Origin: Microbacterium arborescens
Lineage (GTDB): Bacteria; Actinomycetota; Actinomycetes; Actinomycetales; Microbacteriaceae
Direction of reading: 5' to 3'
Assembly (NCBI RefSeq): GCF_030369635.1
Contig: NZ_CP128474.1
Span: forward strand, 1,674,001-1,738,000
DNA: 64,000 nucleotides
The translations under genes and the position numbers were made by a program. Shown one piece after another: positions 37,508 to 47,320 of the stretch. The stretch's first letter is position 1. Each line of letters starts with the position of its first letter. The notes under the pieces are model-generated. The model searched no databases, had not been told where the DNA came from, and was given only the letters and a program-made list of their open reading frames with translations.

Positions 37508-40132
37508 GTGCTCTCGCGCCCTTTCTCGCATTCCCAGATTGGTTCACCCGTGACCGACAGCTCCACTGATCGCGCCAACACGCCCGATTCCGCCGCTTAC
37601 GACGCCCACGCCGTGCAGGCGAAGTGGCAGCGCGCGTGGGCAGACGCCGATCCCTTCCGCGCGGGCGGCGACGACGACAAGCGTCCCCGCAAGTACGTCC
37701 TGGCGATGTTCCCGTACCCCTCGGGCGACCTCCACATGGGGCACGCCGAGAATTACCTCTACTCCGACATCGTGGCCCGCTTCTGGCGCCACCGCGGCTA
37801 CAACGTGCTGCACCCGATCGGATGGGACAGCTTCGGGCTGCCCGCGGAGAACGCCGCGATCAAGCGCGGCGCCGACCCGCGCGCCTGGACCTACGACAAC
37901 ATCGCGCAGCAGAAGCAGAGCCTGCACGAGTACGGCGTCTCGTTCGACTGGAGCCGCGTGCTCCACACGAGCGACCCCGAGTACTACACCTGGAACCAGT
38001 GGCTGTTCCAGAAGCTGTACGAGAAGGGACTGGCCTACCGCAAGGAGAGCCCGGTCAACTGGTGCCCCAACGACCAGACGGTGCTCGCCAACGAGCAGGT
38101 CGTCGACGGGCACTGCGAGCGCTGCGGTGCCGAGGTCGTGAAGAAGAAGCTCACGCAGTGGTACTTCAAGATCACCGAGTACGCCGATCGACTGCTCGAC
38201 GACCTGAACCAGCTCGAGGGCTTCTGGCCGCAGAAGGTCATCCAGATGCAGCGCAACTGGATCGGCCGATCGGTCGGCGCCGACATCGACTTCGAGATCG
38301 AGGGTCGTGACGAGAAGGTCACGGTGTTCTCGACGCGCCCCGATACGCTCCACGGTGCGACCTTCATGGTCGTCGCACCCGACTCCGACCTCGCTGCCGA
38401 ATTGGCGGAGGGTTCGTCGGATGAGGTGCAGCAGCGCTTCCGCGAGTATCTGCAGACCGTGCAGAAGACGAGCGAGATCGACCGGCAGACCGCCGACCGG
38501 CCGAAGACCGGTGTGTTCCTCGACCGTTTCGCCATCAACCCCATCAACGGTGAGCGACTGCCGATCTGGGCGGCCGACTACGTCCTGGCCGACTATGGCC
38601 ACGGCGCGGTCATGGCGGTTCCCGCCCACGATCAGCGCGATCTCGACTTCGCGCGCGCCTTCGACCTGCCCGTGCGGGTCGTCGTCGACACGACCGCCCC
38701 GGTGACCGGTGCGATGCCGGTCATCGAGCTCGACGACGAGGGCGTGCCGCTCGATTCGGCGCCCGCGATCGACGACATCGACCCGGCCCGCACCGGTGTC
38801 GCCCTCACGGGCGACGGGCGCATGATCAACTCGGGCGCACTGGACGGGCTGAGCAAGCGCAACGCCATCGCGCGCGCCATCGAGCAGCTGACCGCGAGCG
38901 GCACCGGGCGCGCGGCCAAGACGTATCGCCTCCGTGACTGGCTGATCTCACGTCAGCGGTTCTGGGGAACCCCGATTCCCATGATCCACACGGATGACGG
39001 TCGAATCGTTCCCGTCCCCGCGGAGGAGCTGCCGGTGCGTCTGCCCTCCGTCGAGGGACTGGACCTCACCCCGAAGGGCGCGTCGCCCCTCGGCGCCGCG
39101 ACCGACTGGGTCGCCACGACCGATCCCGAGACGGGCGAGCCGGCACACCGCGACCCCGACACGATGGACACGTTCGTCGACAGCTCGTGGTACTTCCTGC
39201 GGTTCCTGTCGCCGAACGACGCCGGACAGGCCTTCGCGCCGCGCGAGGCCGACAAGTGGGGCCCGGTCGACTTCTACATCGGCGGCGTCGAGCACGCCAT
39301 CCTGCATCTGCTCTACGCGCGCTTCATCACCAAGGCGCTGTTCGACATGGGCCAGGTGGAGTTCACCGAGCCGTTCTCCAGCCTCATCAACCAGGGAATG
39401 GTCATCCTCGACGGTGCGAAGATGTCGAAGAGCAAGGGCAACCTCGTGCTCTTCCAGGAGGAGCTCGAGCAGCACGGCGCCGACGTCCTGCGCGTGGCAC
39501 TCGCCTTCGCCGGCCCCGTCGAGGACGACAAGGACTGGGCCGATGTCTCGACGACGGGAGCGGCGAAGTTCCTCGCCCGTGCCCTGCGCGTCGCCGCCGA
39601 CGTCGACAGCGAGATCGACGTCGTCTGGGCGGAAGGGGATGCTGCGCTCCGCCGCGTCACTCACCGCCTGTGGGCCGATGCACCGGGGCTGGTCGAGCAG
39701 ACGAAGTTCAACGTCGTCGTCGCGCGGCTCATGGAGCTCGTGAACGCCACCCGCAAGGTCATCGACAGCGGTGCCGGAGCGTCCGACCCGGCCGTCCGCG
39801 AGGCGGCAGAGGCGATCGCGGTCATCCTCGACCTGTTCGCGCCGCACACCGCCGAGGAGATGTGGGCGACGCTCGGCCACGAGCCGTTCGTCGGCCTCGC
39901 CGTGTGGCGCCAGCCCGACCCGACCCTCCTCGTCGAGGAGTCCGTCACCGCGGTCGTCCAGATCGACGGCAAGGTCCGCGGCACGCTCAGCGTCTCGGCG
40001 AAGGTCTCTTCCGATGAGCTCGAGGCGCTCGCCCGGGGCGACGAGAAGATCATCCGTGCGCTGAACGGCCGTGAGATCGCACGCGCCGTCGTGCGCGCAC
40101 CCAAGGTGGTCAGCTTCACGACCGCTCGCTGA
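37508..40132 (+). CDS. leuS: Leucyl-tRNA synthetase
   Basis: Class-I synthetase charging tRNA-Leu, 874 residues from GTG 37508. HMGH is at 76-79 ([16 protein letters not shown]) and KMSKS at 638-642. The start is chosen because TAGCCT (37495-37500) ends 7 bases before it and no Shine-Dalgarno is visible; GTG 37550 is the alternative. The CP1 editing domain (residues about 240-430), the leucine-specific zinc-less core and the C-terminal tRNA-binding domain are all present. The -10 box contains the pabB stop codon. Confidence 0.96.
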   Translation: MLSRPFSHSQIGSPVTDSSTDRANTPDSAAYDAHAVQAKWQRAWADADPFRAGGDDDKRPRKYVLAMFPYPSGDLHMGHAENYLYSDIVARFWRHRGYNVLHPIGWDSFGLPAENAAIKRGADPRAWTYDNIAQQKQSLHEYGVSFDWSRVLHTSDPEYYTWNQWLFQKLYEKGLAYRKESPVNWCPNDQTVLANEQVVDGHCERCGAEVVKKKLTQWYFKITEYADRLLDDLNQLEGFWPQKVIQMQRNWIGRSVGADIDFEIEGRDEKVTVFSTRPDTLHGATFMVVAPDSDLAAELAEGSSDEVQQRFREYLQTVQKTSEIDRQTADRPKTGVFLDRFAINPINGERLPIWAADYVLADYGHGAVMAVPAHDQRDLDFARAFDLPVRVVVDTTAPVTGAMPVIELDDEGVPLDSAPAIDDIDPARTGVALTGDGRMINSGALDGLSKRNAIARAIEQLTASGTGRAAKTYRLRDWLISRQRFWGTPIPMIHTDDGRIVPVPAEELPVRLPSVEGLDLTPKGASPLGAATDWVATTDPETGEPAHRDPDTMDTFVDSSWYFLRFLSPNDAGQAFAPREADKWGPVDFYIGGVEHAILHLLYARFITKALFDMGQVEFTEPFSSLINQGMVILDGAKMSKSKGNLVLFQEELEQHGADVLRVALAFAGPVEDDKDWADVSTTGAAKFLARALRVAADVDSEIDVVWAEGDAALRRVTHRLWADAPGLVEQTKFNVVVARLMELVNATRKVIDSGAGASDPAVREAAEAIAVILDLFAPHTAEEMWATLGHEPFVGLAVWRQPDPTLLVEESVTAVVQIDGKVRGTLSVSAKVSSDELEALARGDEKIIRALNGREIARAVVRAPKVVSFTTAR

Positions 40133-40203
40133 CGACGGCGGGGGAGTCGTCACAGGGTGACACACTTCCCCGCCGCGATCGCCCGCGGGCTACCGTGGCG
40201 ATC

Positions 40204-40632
40204 GTGCAGCCGATTCCCGCCGTCGTCGTGACCATCGTGCTCGTCGCTTTGGTCGCGGCGATCGGCGTGATCTTCCGGCGCTCGCGCGGTCGTACGCACG
40301 ACGTCGCGGACGGTGAGCTCCTGACTCCCGCGATGGTCGGCACGCCGGCCTTCGGCCGGTCCGCGACCTTGCTGCAGTTCAGCACCGAGCTGTGCTCTCG
40401 GTGCCCAGCGGCGCGGCGCGTGCTGACGTCGCTCGCGGGGGACCACGACGGCGTCCGACACGTGGAGGTGGACCTCACGCATCGTCGCGACCTCACTCGC
40501 CGGTTCGATGTCATGCAGACACCCACGGTGCTCGTGCTCGACAGCGCCGGGAGGGTGCGTCAGCGCACGGGCGGAGTCCCGGATCGGTCCGCGCTCGAGA
40601 CCGAGCTCACCCGTCTGCTGCAGGAGGTGTGA
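40204..40632 (+). CDS. Membrane-anchored thioredoxin-like protein
   Basis: A 142-residue protein with an N-terminal transmembrane segment at about 6-24 followed by a thioredoxin fold. The redox pair is Cys64-x-x-Cys67 in LCSRCPAARRV, and the cis-proline segment MQTPTVLVLD follows. GTG 40204 is taken because TACCGT (40191-40196) ends 7 bases upstream. The anchor and CSRC motif suggest a disulfide-handling role. It is followed at once by a DUF4395 membrane gene, a pairing common in Actinobacteria. Confidence 0.85.
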   Translation: MQPIPAVVVTIVLVALVAAIGVIFRRSRGRTHDVADGELLTPAMVGTPAFGRSATLLQFSTELCSRCPAARRVLTSLAGDHDGVRHVEVDLTHRRDLTRRFDVMQTPTVLVLDSAGRVRQRTGGVPDRSALETELTRLLQEV

Positions 40633-40633
40633 G

Positions 40634-41149
40634 ATGACCGCGATCGAACGTCTCGACGTCCGTGCGCCACGCTTCGCGGCATCCATCACGGCCATCCTGC
40701 TGCTTGCAGCCTTCCTCGCATCGCTGCTCGGAATCGCGACGGCGCCGGCCGGCGCAGAATGGCGCCTGGCCGCAGCGCCACTCGCCGATCGGGTCGTCGA
40801 CGCGGGCTTCCTGCTCGTGCTCCTCGCGGCACTGCTGTTCCTGTGGGGCGTCGTGTCACCGCGGACCGCGCCCTGGGCTGTGCTCTTCCGCCGCGTCGTC
40901 CGGCCACGCCTGTCACCCCCGCGAGAGTTCGAGGACGCGCGTCCGCCGCGTTTCGCGCAGGGCGTGGGCCTCACGGTGACGGCGGCGGGACTGCTCCTGC
41001 ATCTCGCAGGCGTTCCGTGGGCGTTGCCGATCGCCGCTGCGCTCGCGTTCGCAGCCGCATTCCTGAATGCCGCGTTCGGCTTCTGCCTGGGCTGCGAGAT
41101 GTATCTGCTGCTGCAGCGGGCGGGTCTTGTCGGGCGCGCGCGGGCGTAG
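40634..41149 (+). CDS. DUF4395 membrane protein
   Basis: A 171-residue polytopic membrane protein with four hydrophobic segments. The DUF4395 mark is the C-terminal FGFCLGCEMYLLLQR containing a Cys-x-x-Cys pair, and a PPRFAQGVGL segment before the third helix. It starts at ATG 40634 with AGGAGG (40622-40627), which overlaps the last codons of the thioredoxin-like gene, so the two are coupled. Function is unknown; the paired cysteines suggest it passes electrons to or from the partner. Confidence 0.88.
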   Translation: MTAIERLDVRAPRFAASITAILLLAAFLASLLGIATAPAGAEWRLAAAPLADRVVDAGFLLVLLAALLFLWGVVSPRTAPWAVLFRRVVRPRLSPPREFEDARPPRFAQGVGLTVTAAGLLLHLAGVPWALPIAAALAFAAAFLNAAFGFCLGCEMYLLLQRAGLVGRARA

Positions 41150-41240
41150 CCCGATCTGACCGTACCTCCTCCGTTTTCTGTGTCTGATCCGGTTTCCGAG
41201 CTCCAGGTTCGGGGTCGATTCGCGGTGTCGTCGACCCCCC

Positions 41241-41269
41241 TTGTGACGCCTGGAGGCCCGTCCTAGCTT
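41241..41269 (+). promoter_or_regulatory. Promoter of the gadBC operon
   Basis: -35 TTGTGA (41241-41246), a 17-bp spacer and -10 TAGCTT (41264-41269). It gives a leader of about 80 bases. Confidence 0.75.
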
Positions 41270-41285
41270 GGGTGGCATTCACAGG

Positions 41286-41326
41286 GGCGGCTTCGACCGC
41301 GGGGACACGGTCGACCCCTCGCCGCC
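41286..41326 (+). promoter_or_regulatory. Structured 5' leader of gadB
   Basis: A 7-bp stem TCGACCG (41293-41299) with CGGTCGA (41308-41314) around loop CGGGGACA, flanked by GGCGGC (41286-41291) and GCCGCC (41321-41326), which can extend the fold. It sits between the promoter and the ribosome-binding site of gadB. No known riboswitch class is recognised. Confidence 0.55.
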
Positions 41327-41354
41327 TCTATTCGGCGTGCAATGAGGAGACGAA

Positions 41355-42728
41355 ATGAACGACGAGACGATCAGCCCGGCAGCCCCTCTGTTCACCAGGC
41401 CCACGGAGGCGAAGGGTGCGCCGCGGCACGTGATTCCCCAAAACGAATCGCTTCCCGCGACCGCGAAGCAGATCGTCGAGGATGAAACGATCCTCGACGG
41501 AAATGCACGTTTGAACCTGGCCACGTTCGTGAGCACGTGGATGGATGACGAGGCGAAGGACGTCTACACCTCGTCTTTCGACAAGAACATGATCGACAAG
41601 GACGAGTACCCGCAGACCGCGGCCATCGAGGACAATTGCTGGCGGATGCTCGCCAATCTGTGGAACTCGCCGGATGCCGGGCACAGCATCGGCACCTCGA
41701 CCATCGGTTCCTCCGAGGCATGCATGCTCGGCGGGCTCGCATTCAAGCGCCGCTGGCAGCAGCTCCGCCGGGCGCAGGGCAAGGACGCGTCCACTCCGAA
41801 CCTCGTCATGTCGAGCGCCGTGCAGGTGTGCTGGGAGAAGTTCTGCAACTACTTCGACGTCGAGCCCCGGTTCGTTCCGATCACGGAGGAGCACAAGACC
41901 CTCGACGGCCACGACCTGGAGAAATACGTCGACGAGAACACGATCGGCGTGGTGGCGATCATGGGCGTGACGTACACCGGGATGTACGAGCCCGTCGCGC
42001 AGATCGCGGCGGCGCTCGACGCGATCCAGGAACGCACCGGTCTCGACATCCCCATTCACGTCGACGGCGCATCGGGTGGGATGATCGCCCCCTTCCTGCA
42101 GCCCGACCTGGTGTGGGACTTCCGTCTCGAGCGGGTGCACTCGATCAGCACCTCGGGCCACAAGTACGGCCTGGTGTATCCGGGCCTCGGCTGGGTCGTA
42201 TGGCGCGAAGCGCGGTGGCTGCCCGAAGACCTCGTCTTCCAGGTGAGCTATCTCGGAGGTGAGATGCCGACGTTCGCGCTGAACTTCTCGCGGCCGGGCG
42301 CTCAGGTGCTGCTCCAGTACTACCTGTTCCTCCGGCTCGGCTTCGAGGGATACCGTGCCGTTCAACAGGAGTCGCAGGACGTCGCGAAGTATCTCGCCGC
42401 CGGGATCGGCGCGCTCGATGCGTTCGAGCTGTGGAACGACGGCAGCGACATCCCGGTGTTCGCGTGGCGTCTGAAGAAAGGACACACCGACAACTGGACG
42501 CTGTACGACCTGCAGGACCGGTTGCGGATGCGCGGCTGGCTGGTGCCGGCCTATCCGATGCCGGACGATCTCACCGACATCACGGTGCAGCGCATCGTCG
42601 TGCGCAATGGGCTGAGCATGGATCTCGCCCAGTCGCTGCTGGCCGACATCCAGCGCGAGGTGGCGTACCTCGACGGCCTGCAGTCGCCCATGCCCACGGC
42701 CGCCGCGAATTCGGCGTTCCACCACTGA
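41355..42728 (+). CDS. gadB: Glutamate decarboxylase
   Basis: PLP enzyme converting glutamate to GABA and CO2 while consuming a proton, 457 residues. The PLP lysine is Lys270 in STSGHKYG, and HVDGASGG is the preceding cofactor segment. GAGGAGA precedes the ATG at 41355. The C-terminus ends in FHH, and its terminal residues resemble the pH-sensing C-terminus of GadB in other bacteria. gadC follows after 11 bp, which together give glutamate-dependent acid resistance. Confidence 0.96.
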   Translation: MNDETISPAAPLFTRPTEAKGAPRHVIPQNESLPATAKQIVEDETILDGNARLNLATFVSTWMDDEAKDVYTSSFDKNMIDKDEYPQTAAIEDNCWRMLANLWNSPDAGHSIGTSTIGSSEACMLGGLAFKRRWQQLRRAQGKDASTPNLVMSSAVQVCWEKFCNYFDVEPRFVPITEEHKTLDGHDLEKYVDENTIGVVAIMGVTYTGMYEPVAQIAAALDAIQERTGLDIPIHVDGASGGMIAPFLQPDLVWDFRLERVHSISTSGHKYGLVYPGLGWVVWREARWLPEDLVFQVSYLGGEMPTFALNFSRPGAQVLLQYYLFLRLGFEGYRAVQQESQDVAKYLAAGIGALDAFELWNDGSDIPVFAWRLKKGHTDNWTLYDLQDRLRMRGWLVPAYPMPDDLTDITVQRIVVRNGLSMDLAQSLLADIQREVAYLDGLQSPMPTAAANSAFHH

Positions 42729-42739
42729 GGCGCGTCGTC

Positions 42740-44299
42740 ATGTCCACGTCTCAGCCATCCCCCCGTACGACGCCGAACCATCCCCTGGCACCTCGGTCGA
42801 GCGTCACGACCTACCTCGGTGTCGGCCAACTCGCGCTGCTGACGCTCGTCGTCGTCGCGAGTCTCCGCTCGCTGCCGGCGATGGCGGTCTTCGGCCTCGG
42901 CAGCGTGACCCTGTACATCCTCCCGGCAATCTTCTTCCTGATTCCGACAGCACTGGTCGCGGCAGAGCTCGCAACGGGCTGGAAAGGCGGCATCTACGTC
43001 TGGATCCGTGAAGCGATGGGCAACCGCTGGGGCTTCACCGCCGTCTGGCTCCAATGGATCCAGAACGTCGTGTGGTACCCCACGCAGCTGGCGTTCATCG
43101 CCGCCGCGCTCGCGTTCGTCTTCCTCGATCCGTCACTGTCGAGCTCGGGCTTCTTCACGGCTGTGGTGATCCTCGTGCTGTACTGGGGCTCGACGCTGGT
43201 GACGCTCCGCGGCGGAAACCTCTTCGCGAAGCTGGGCTCCTGGGGCGGCATCCTCGGTACGCTGCTCCCAGCAGCCATCCTGATCGTCTTCGGAGCGATC
43301 TGGGTCTTCACCGGCGAGAAGAGCCAGGTGCCGCTCACGCCCGACGCGGTGATCCCGCCGTTCACCGGCATCGCATCGATCGTGCTGATCGTGTCGAATT
43401 TCCTCGCCTATGCGGGCATGGAGGTCAACGCGGTGCACGTGAACCAGATGAAGGACCCGGGCCGCGGATTCCCGCGGTCGATCCTCATCTCGTCGATCCT
43501 GATCCTGCTGGTGTTCATCCTGCCGACCCTTGCCATCTCGGTTGCGGTGCCGCAGGAGGAGCTCGGACTGACGAACGGGATCATGCTCGCGTTCCAGGAG
43601 TACTTCCAGCACTGGGGCGTGGGGCAGTGGGCGACGGCCACGATGTCGGCGCTCATCGCGGCGGGCGCTCTCGCCTCGGTGATCACCTGGATCGCGGGTC
43701 CGTCCAAGGGCGTGCTCGCGGCAGCGGAGACCGGGCTCCTCCCGCCGCTGCTGCAGAAGAAGAACGAGGCCGGCGTGCAGTCGGGCATCCTCATGCTTCA
43801 GGGCACGATCGTCACGATCCTGGCGGCGATCTTCATCGTTGTTCCCAACGTGAGCGCGGCATTCGTGGCACTGATCGACATGGCCGCGGCGCTCTACCTG
43901 ATCATGTACATGATGATGTTCGCCGCTGCGCTCGTGCTCCGACGGACGCAGCCGGGCGTGAAGCGCACGTACCGGGTACCGGCCATGGGGCTGGTCGCCG
44001 GCGTCGGGTTCCTCGCGAGCCTCGCCGCGTTCGTGTTCTCGTTCATCCCGCCGTCGGGGTTCAGCGCCTTCTCGCCGGCGCTGTATCCCTGGATCGTCGG
44101 GCTGGTGATCATCGTCCTCGGGGCTCCGCCGCTCATCTTCTACGCCGTGCGCAAGCCGTCGTGGGACATGCGCACCGCGGAGGACAAGAGCGTTCCCGTC
44201 ACCCATGAGGCGGACGCACCCGCCGCTGCTGGTGGCGGAACAGCGCCGAGCAGTCGGCGGCGCCCGGATCCCTCGTCGAGCCCTCCACAGACGGGGTGA
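42740..44299 (+). CDS. gadC: Glutamate/GABA antiporter
   Basis: APC-family transporter of 519 residues with about twelve hydrophobic segments, exchanging external glutamate for internal GABA. The family match covers VGQLALLTLVVVASLRSLPAMAVFG, YVWIREAMGNRWG and the FLAYAGMEVNAVHVNQMKDPGRGFPRSI region. The last ~50 residues are a hydrophilic tail rich in Ser, Pro and Arg, the position of the C-plug that closes GadC at neutral pH. It is co-transcribed with gadB. Confidence 0.92.
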   Translation: MSTSQPSPRTTPNHPLAPRSSVTTYLGVGQLALLTLVVVASLRSLPAMAVFGLGSVTLYILPAIFFLIPTALVAAELATGWKGGIYVWIREAMGNRWGFTAVWLQWIQNVVWYPTQLAFIAAALAFVFLDPSLSSSGFFTAVVILVLYWGSTLVTLRGGNLFAKLGSWGGILGTLLPAAILIVFGAIWVFTGEKSQVPLTPDAVIPPFTGIASIVLIVSNFLAYAGMEVNAVHVNQMKDPGRGFPRSILISSILILLVFILPTLAISVAVPQEELGLTNGIMLAFQEYFQHWGVGQWATATMSALIAAGALASVITWIAGPSKGVLAAAETGLLPPLLQKKNEAGVQSGILMLQGTIVTILAAIFIVVPNVSAAFVALIDMAAALYLIMYMMMFAAALVLRRTQPGVKRTYRVPAMGLVAGVGFLASLAAFVFSFIPPSGFSAFSPALYPWIVGLVIIVLGAPPLIFYAVRKPSWDMRTAEDKSVPVTHEADAPAAAGGGTAPSSRRRPDPSSSPPQTG

Positions 44300-44367
44300 G
44301 GTCTGCGGCGTCCCGAGGCAGCAGCCGGACACCGTATGGTCGGGGGCAGCGCGCCTAGCCTGACGGC

Positions 44368-44982
44368 GTGACTGCTCACGATCCTGCTCCGGCCCGGCGC
44401 CGCCTGGGAGTCGGCGCGCTGATCGTGCTGATCCTCGCGGCCGCGGCGGTCACCGTCGGAATCGGCGTCGTACGCTCACTCGCTGCACCGGTCGCGCTGG
44501 TGACGCCCGTCGTCACCCCGACCGCCGTCACTGACGACGTCGGCGACGACGCCGTGTACGTTCACGTCCACGGCGCGGTCGTGACGCCCGGACTCTACCG
44601 ACTCGACGCCGGCGCACGGGTCGTCGACGCGGTGGCGGCGGCGGGCGGGTTCAGCTCAGCGGCCGATCCGGCAGGCGTCAATCTCGCCCGCGCCGTGACC
44701 GACGGCGAGCAGCTGTTCGTCCCCGAGCCCGGCCAGGAGCCGCCGCCGGATGCCGCGGGCGGGGGCGGCGCAGGCGTAACGGCCCCCGACGGCGTCGTCG
44801 ATCTGAACACGGCGGATGCCGCGGCGCTCGACACCCTTCCGCGGGTGGGCCCGGCTCTCGCGGAACGGATCATCGCCTGGCGTACCGAGAACGGGCGCTT
44901 CACGAGTGTCGATGACCTGCTGGCGGTCTCCGGCATCGGCGAGAAGATGCTCGAGGCGCTGCGCGATCGGGTGCGGGTGTGA
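44368..44982 (+). CDS. comEA: DNA uptake protein ComEA
   Basis: Membrane-anchored double-strand DNA receptor for natural competence, 204 residues. A transmembrane segment at about 15-37 is followed by an SLBB domain (about 65-118, VYVHVHGAVVTPGLYRLDAGARVVDAVAAAGG). The C-terminal helix-hairpin-helix pair covers about 148-204 (VDLNTADAAALDTLPRVGPALAERIIAWR, then FTSVDDLLAVSGIGEKMLE). GTG 44368 lies exactly 6 bases after TAGCCT (44356-44361), so it is leaderless. comEC overlaps its stop; comEB and pilus genes are not present here. Confidence 0.95.
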   Translation: MTAHDPAPARRRLGVGALIVLILAAAAVTVGIGVVRSLAAPVALVTPVVTPTAVTDDVGDDAVYVHVHGAVVTPGLYRLDAGARVVDAVAAAGGFSSAADPAGVNLARAVTDGEQLFVPEPGQEPPPDAAGGGGAGVTAPDGVVDLNTADAAALDTLPRVGPALAERIIAWRTENGRFTSVDDLLAVSGIGEKMLEALRDRVRV

Positions 44983-47309
44983 GCGGGCGCGTCCGCCGCC
45001 GTGACCTTCGGATGCTGCCCGTAGCGCTCGGCGTCTGGGCCGCCGCGCTCATCGCGACGAATCGTCCCGACCTCGCGGTCGCACTGGCCGGCGTACTGTG
45101 GGCCACCGCGTGCGTGCTGCTACCCGGGCTGCCGGTCCTGGCCCGCAGACGCCGTCGCGACGCTCGGCCACGACCGACGTGGATCGCGATCGCCGCTGTC
45201 GCGGTGGCGTTCTCGGCCGGGTCGGTGTCCGTGGTCGCGATGAACGTGCCCGATCGCGATCAGGCGCTCGCCCTTCCGCTCAGCGGCGGTCGCATGGTCG
45301 TCATCGAAGCAGACGTGACGGGCAAGATCGAGGCCTCCCCGACGGGCTGGCGCTTCGACGCCATCACGAGCCGAGTGCATGCTGGCGATGCGGACGTCGC
45401 GGTCAGGGTCCCGATCATCGTGCGCACGCCGGCACGTCCCGCCGGGCTCGACCTCGGCTCGGCCGTGTCGCTGACCGGCTCGGCTTCGCCCGCCCGGGCG
45501 GGGGAGCGGGCGGTCCTCGTCGTCACCTCGACCGCGCCCCCGAGCGTGTTCTCCACGCCGCACGGCCCGCTCGCTCTAGCCGCGACGCTTCGCGAGGCGC
45601 TGATCGAGCAAGCCGCATCGCTGCCGCAGCCTGGAGCCGGGCTCGTACCCGGCCTCGCTGTCGGCGACACCGCCGCTGTCACCGCGGAACTCGACGCGCA
45701 GATGAAGACCGCGTCGCTCTCCCACCTGACCGCCGTCTCCGGGGCGAACTGCGCTCTGGTGGTCGGCATCGCGTTCGTCGGCGCCGGGATGCTGGGGCTG
45801 CGGCGCCCCTGGCGCGTCGCGATCGGGCTCGCCGCGCTGTCCGGGTTCGTGATCCTGGTCTCACCCGAGCCGAGCGTGGTGCGGGCGGCTGCCATGGCCG
45901 CCATCGCGATGCTCGCAGCGCTGCTCGGGCGCGCGGGCGCGGGGGCCTCCGTTCTCTGCCTCGCGATCGTGCTCTGTCTGATCGCCGATCCCTGGCTCGC
46001 GGGCAGCATCGGGTTCGCGCTGTCGGCGACCGCCACCGCAGCACTCGTCCTGTTCGCCGGTCCGGTCAGCGATTCACTCCACCGCGCCATGCCGCGCCCT
46101 CTCGCCCTCGCTATCGCGGTGCCCGCCGCGGCGCAACTCGCATGCACTCCGATCCTGGTGATGATCGACCCCAGGCTGCCCGTGTACGCCGTGCTCGCCA
46201 ACGCGCTGACAGCACCGGCGGCGCCGCTGGCGACGATCGCCGGTCTCGCGGCGTGCCTGAGCGTCGGGATGCCGTGGCTGGCGAGCGGCCTCGCCGTCAT
46301 CGCCTGGCTTCCCTGCGCATGGATCGCCGCCACCGCCGAGGCGGTCGACGTCATGCCCGGCAACTCCATCGACTGGCTCCCCGATACCCCGGGGGTGGCG
46401 CTCGCCACGGTGCTCTGCGCAGCCCTTTTGCTCTCCGTTCTTCCCCGCACGCCCCGCCGGACTCGCGGGGTCTCGGCTGGGCTCGTCGCCCTCGTCGCCG
46501 GCGCAGCCGCGGGATCCGCCCTCGTGACCGGGCCGCTCGAGCGCGCGCGGACACCCGACGACTGGGCGGTCGCCCAATGCGACGTGGGACAGGGCGATGC
46601 CGTGCTCCTCCGATCAGGCGACACCGTCGCGCTGGTCGACACCGGCCCCGATCCCGCTGCCTTGGCGGCATGCCTCGACCGCTTCGGCGTCGAGCGGGTC
46701 GATCTGCTGATCCTGACGCATTTCGATCTCGACCATGTCGGAGGCGCCGACGCGATCGTGGGACGCGTCGGGACGGTGTTGCACGGCCCGGTGGCCGATC
46801 CGAAGGAGCAGGCGCTCCTCACGCGTCTCTCCGGTGCGGGTGGCAACATCGTCGAGGCTTCCGCGGGTATGGCCGGCCTCTTGAGTGACGCTGAATGGCA
46901 GGTCCTGTGGCCACGCCCCGGAAGCGACGCGTTCGCCCCCGGCAACGACACCAGCGTCGTGATCGATGTTCGTGGTGGCGGCATTCCCGCCACGCTGCTG
47001 CTCGGCGATCTGTCCGAAAGACCCCAGCTCACCCTCGGAGCCGCGCTGCGCGCGACCTACGACGTCGTGAAGGTGTCGCACCACGGCAGCGCCGACCAAT
47101 CGGCATCGCTGTATCGCCGTCTCGACGCGCGTGTCGCCCTCATCGGGGTGGGGGAGAACTCCTACGGCCATCCGCGTGACGAGACCCTGGCGCTTCTGCG
47201 CTCGCTCGGCCACGAGATCGTCCGCACCGACGAGACCGGGGCAGCCGCGCTCACCGTGACCGACGACGGCATCCGCGTGTGGCGCGAGCGCGTCGCAGCG
47301 AGGTCCTGA
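44979..47309 (+). CDS. comEC: DNA internalisation channel ComEC/Rec2
   Basis: Competence-channel protein of 776 residues. GTG 44979 overlaps the comEA stop (GTGA). The N-terminal part has a short membrane region, an OB-like segment at about 90-190 and the competence transmembrane domain (about 225-480, SHLTAVSGANCALVVGIAF). The C-terminal metallo-beta-lactamase domain starts around 530 (CDVGQGDAVLLRSG) and keeps the HFDLDH metal motif near 580 and HHGS later, so nuclease activity is possible. It imports one DNA strand. Confidence 0.95.
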   Translation: MSGRVRRRDLRMLPVALGVWAAALIATNRPDLAVALAGVLWATACVLLPGLPVLARRRRRDARPRPTWIAIAAVAVAFSAGSVSVVAMNVPDRDQALALPLSGGRMVVIEADVTGKIEASPTGWRFDAITSRVHAGDADVAVRVPIIVRTPARPAGLDLGSAVSLTGSASPARAGERAVLVVTSTAPPSVFSTPHGPLALAATLREALIEQAASLPQPGAGLVPGLAVGDTAAVTAELDAQMKTASLSHLTAVSGANCALVVGIAFVGAGMLGLRRPWRVAIGLAALSGFVILVSPEPSVVRAAAMAAIAMLAALLGRAGAGASVLCLAIVLCLIADPWLAGSIGFALSATATAALVLFAGPVSDSLHRAMPRPLALAIAVPAAAQLACTPILVMIDPRLPVYAVLANALTAPAAPLATIAGLAACLSVGMPWLASGLAVIAWLPCAWIAATAEAVDVMPGNSIDWLPDTPGVALATVLCAALLLSVLPRTPRRTRGVSAGLVALVAGAAAGSALVTGPLERARTPDDWAVAQCDVGQGDAVLLRSGDTVALVDTGPDPAALAACLDRFGVERVDLLILTHFDLDHVGGADAIVGRVGTVLHGPVADPKEQALLTRLSGAGGNIVEASAGMAGLLSDAEWQVLWPRPGSDAFAPGNDTSVVIDVRGGGIPATLLLGDLSERPQLTLGAALRATYDVVKVSHHGSADQSASLYRRLDARVALIGVGENSYGHPRDETLALLRSLGHEIVRTDETGAAALTVTDDGIRVWRERVAARS

Positions 47310-47320
47310 TCGAGGCGATG

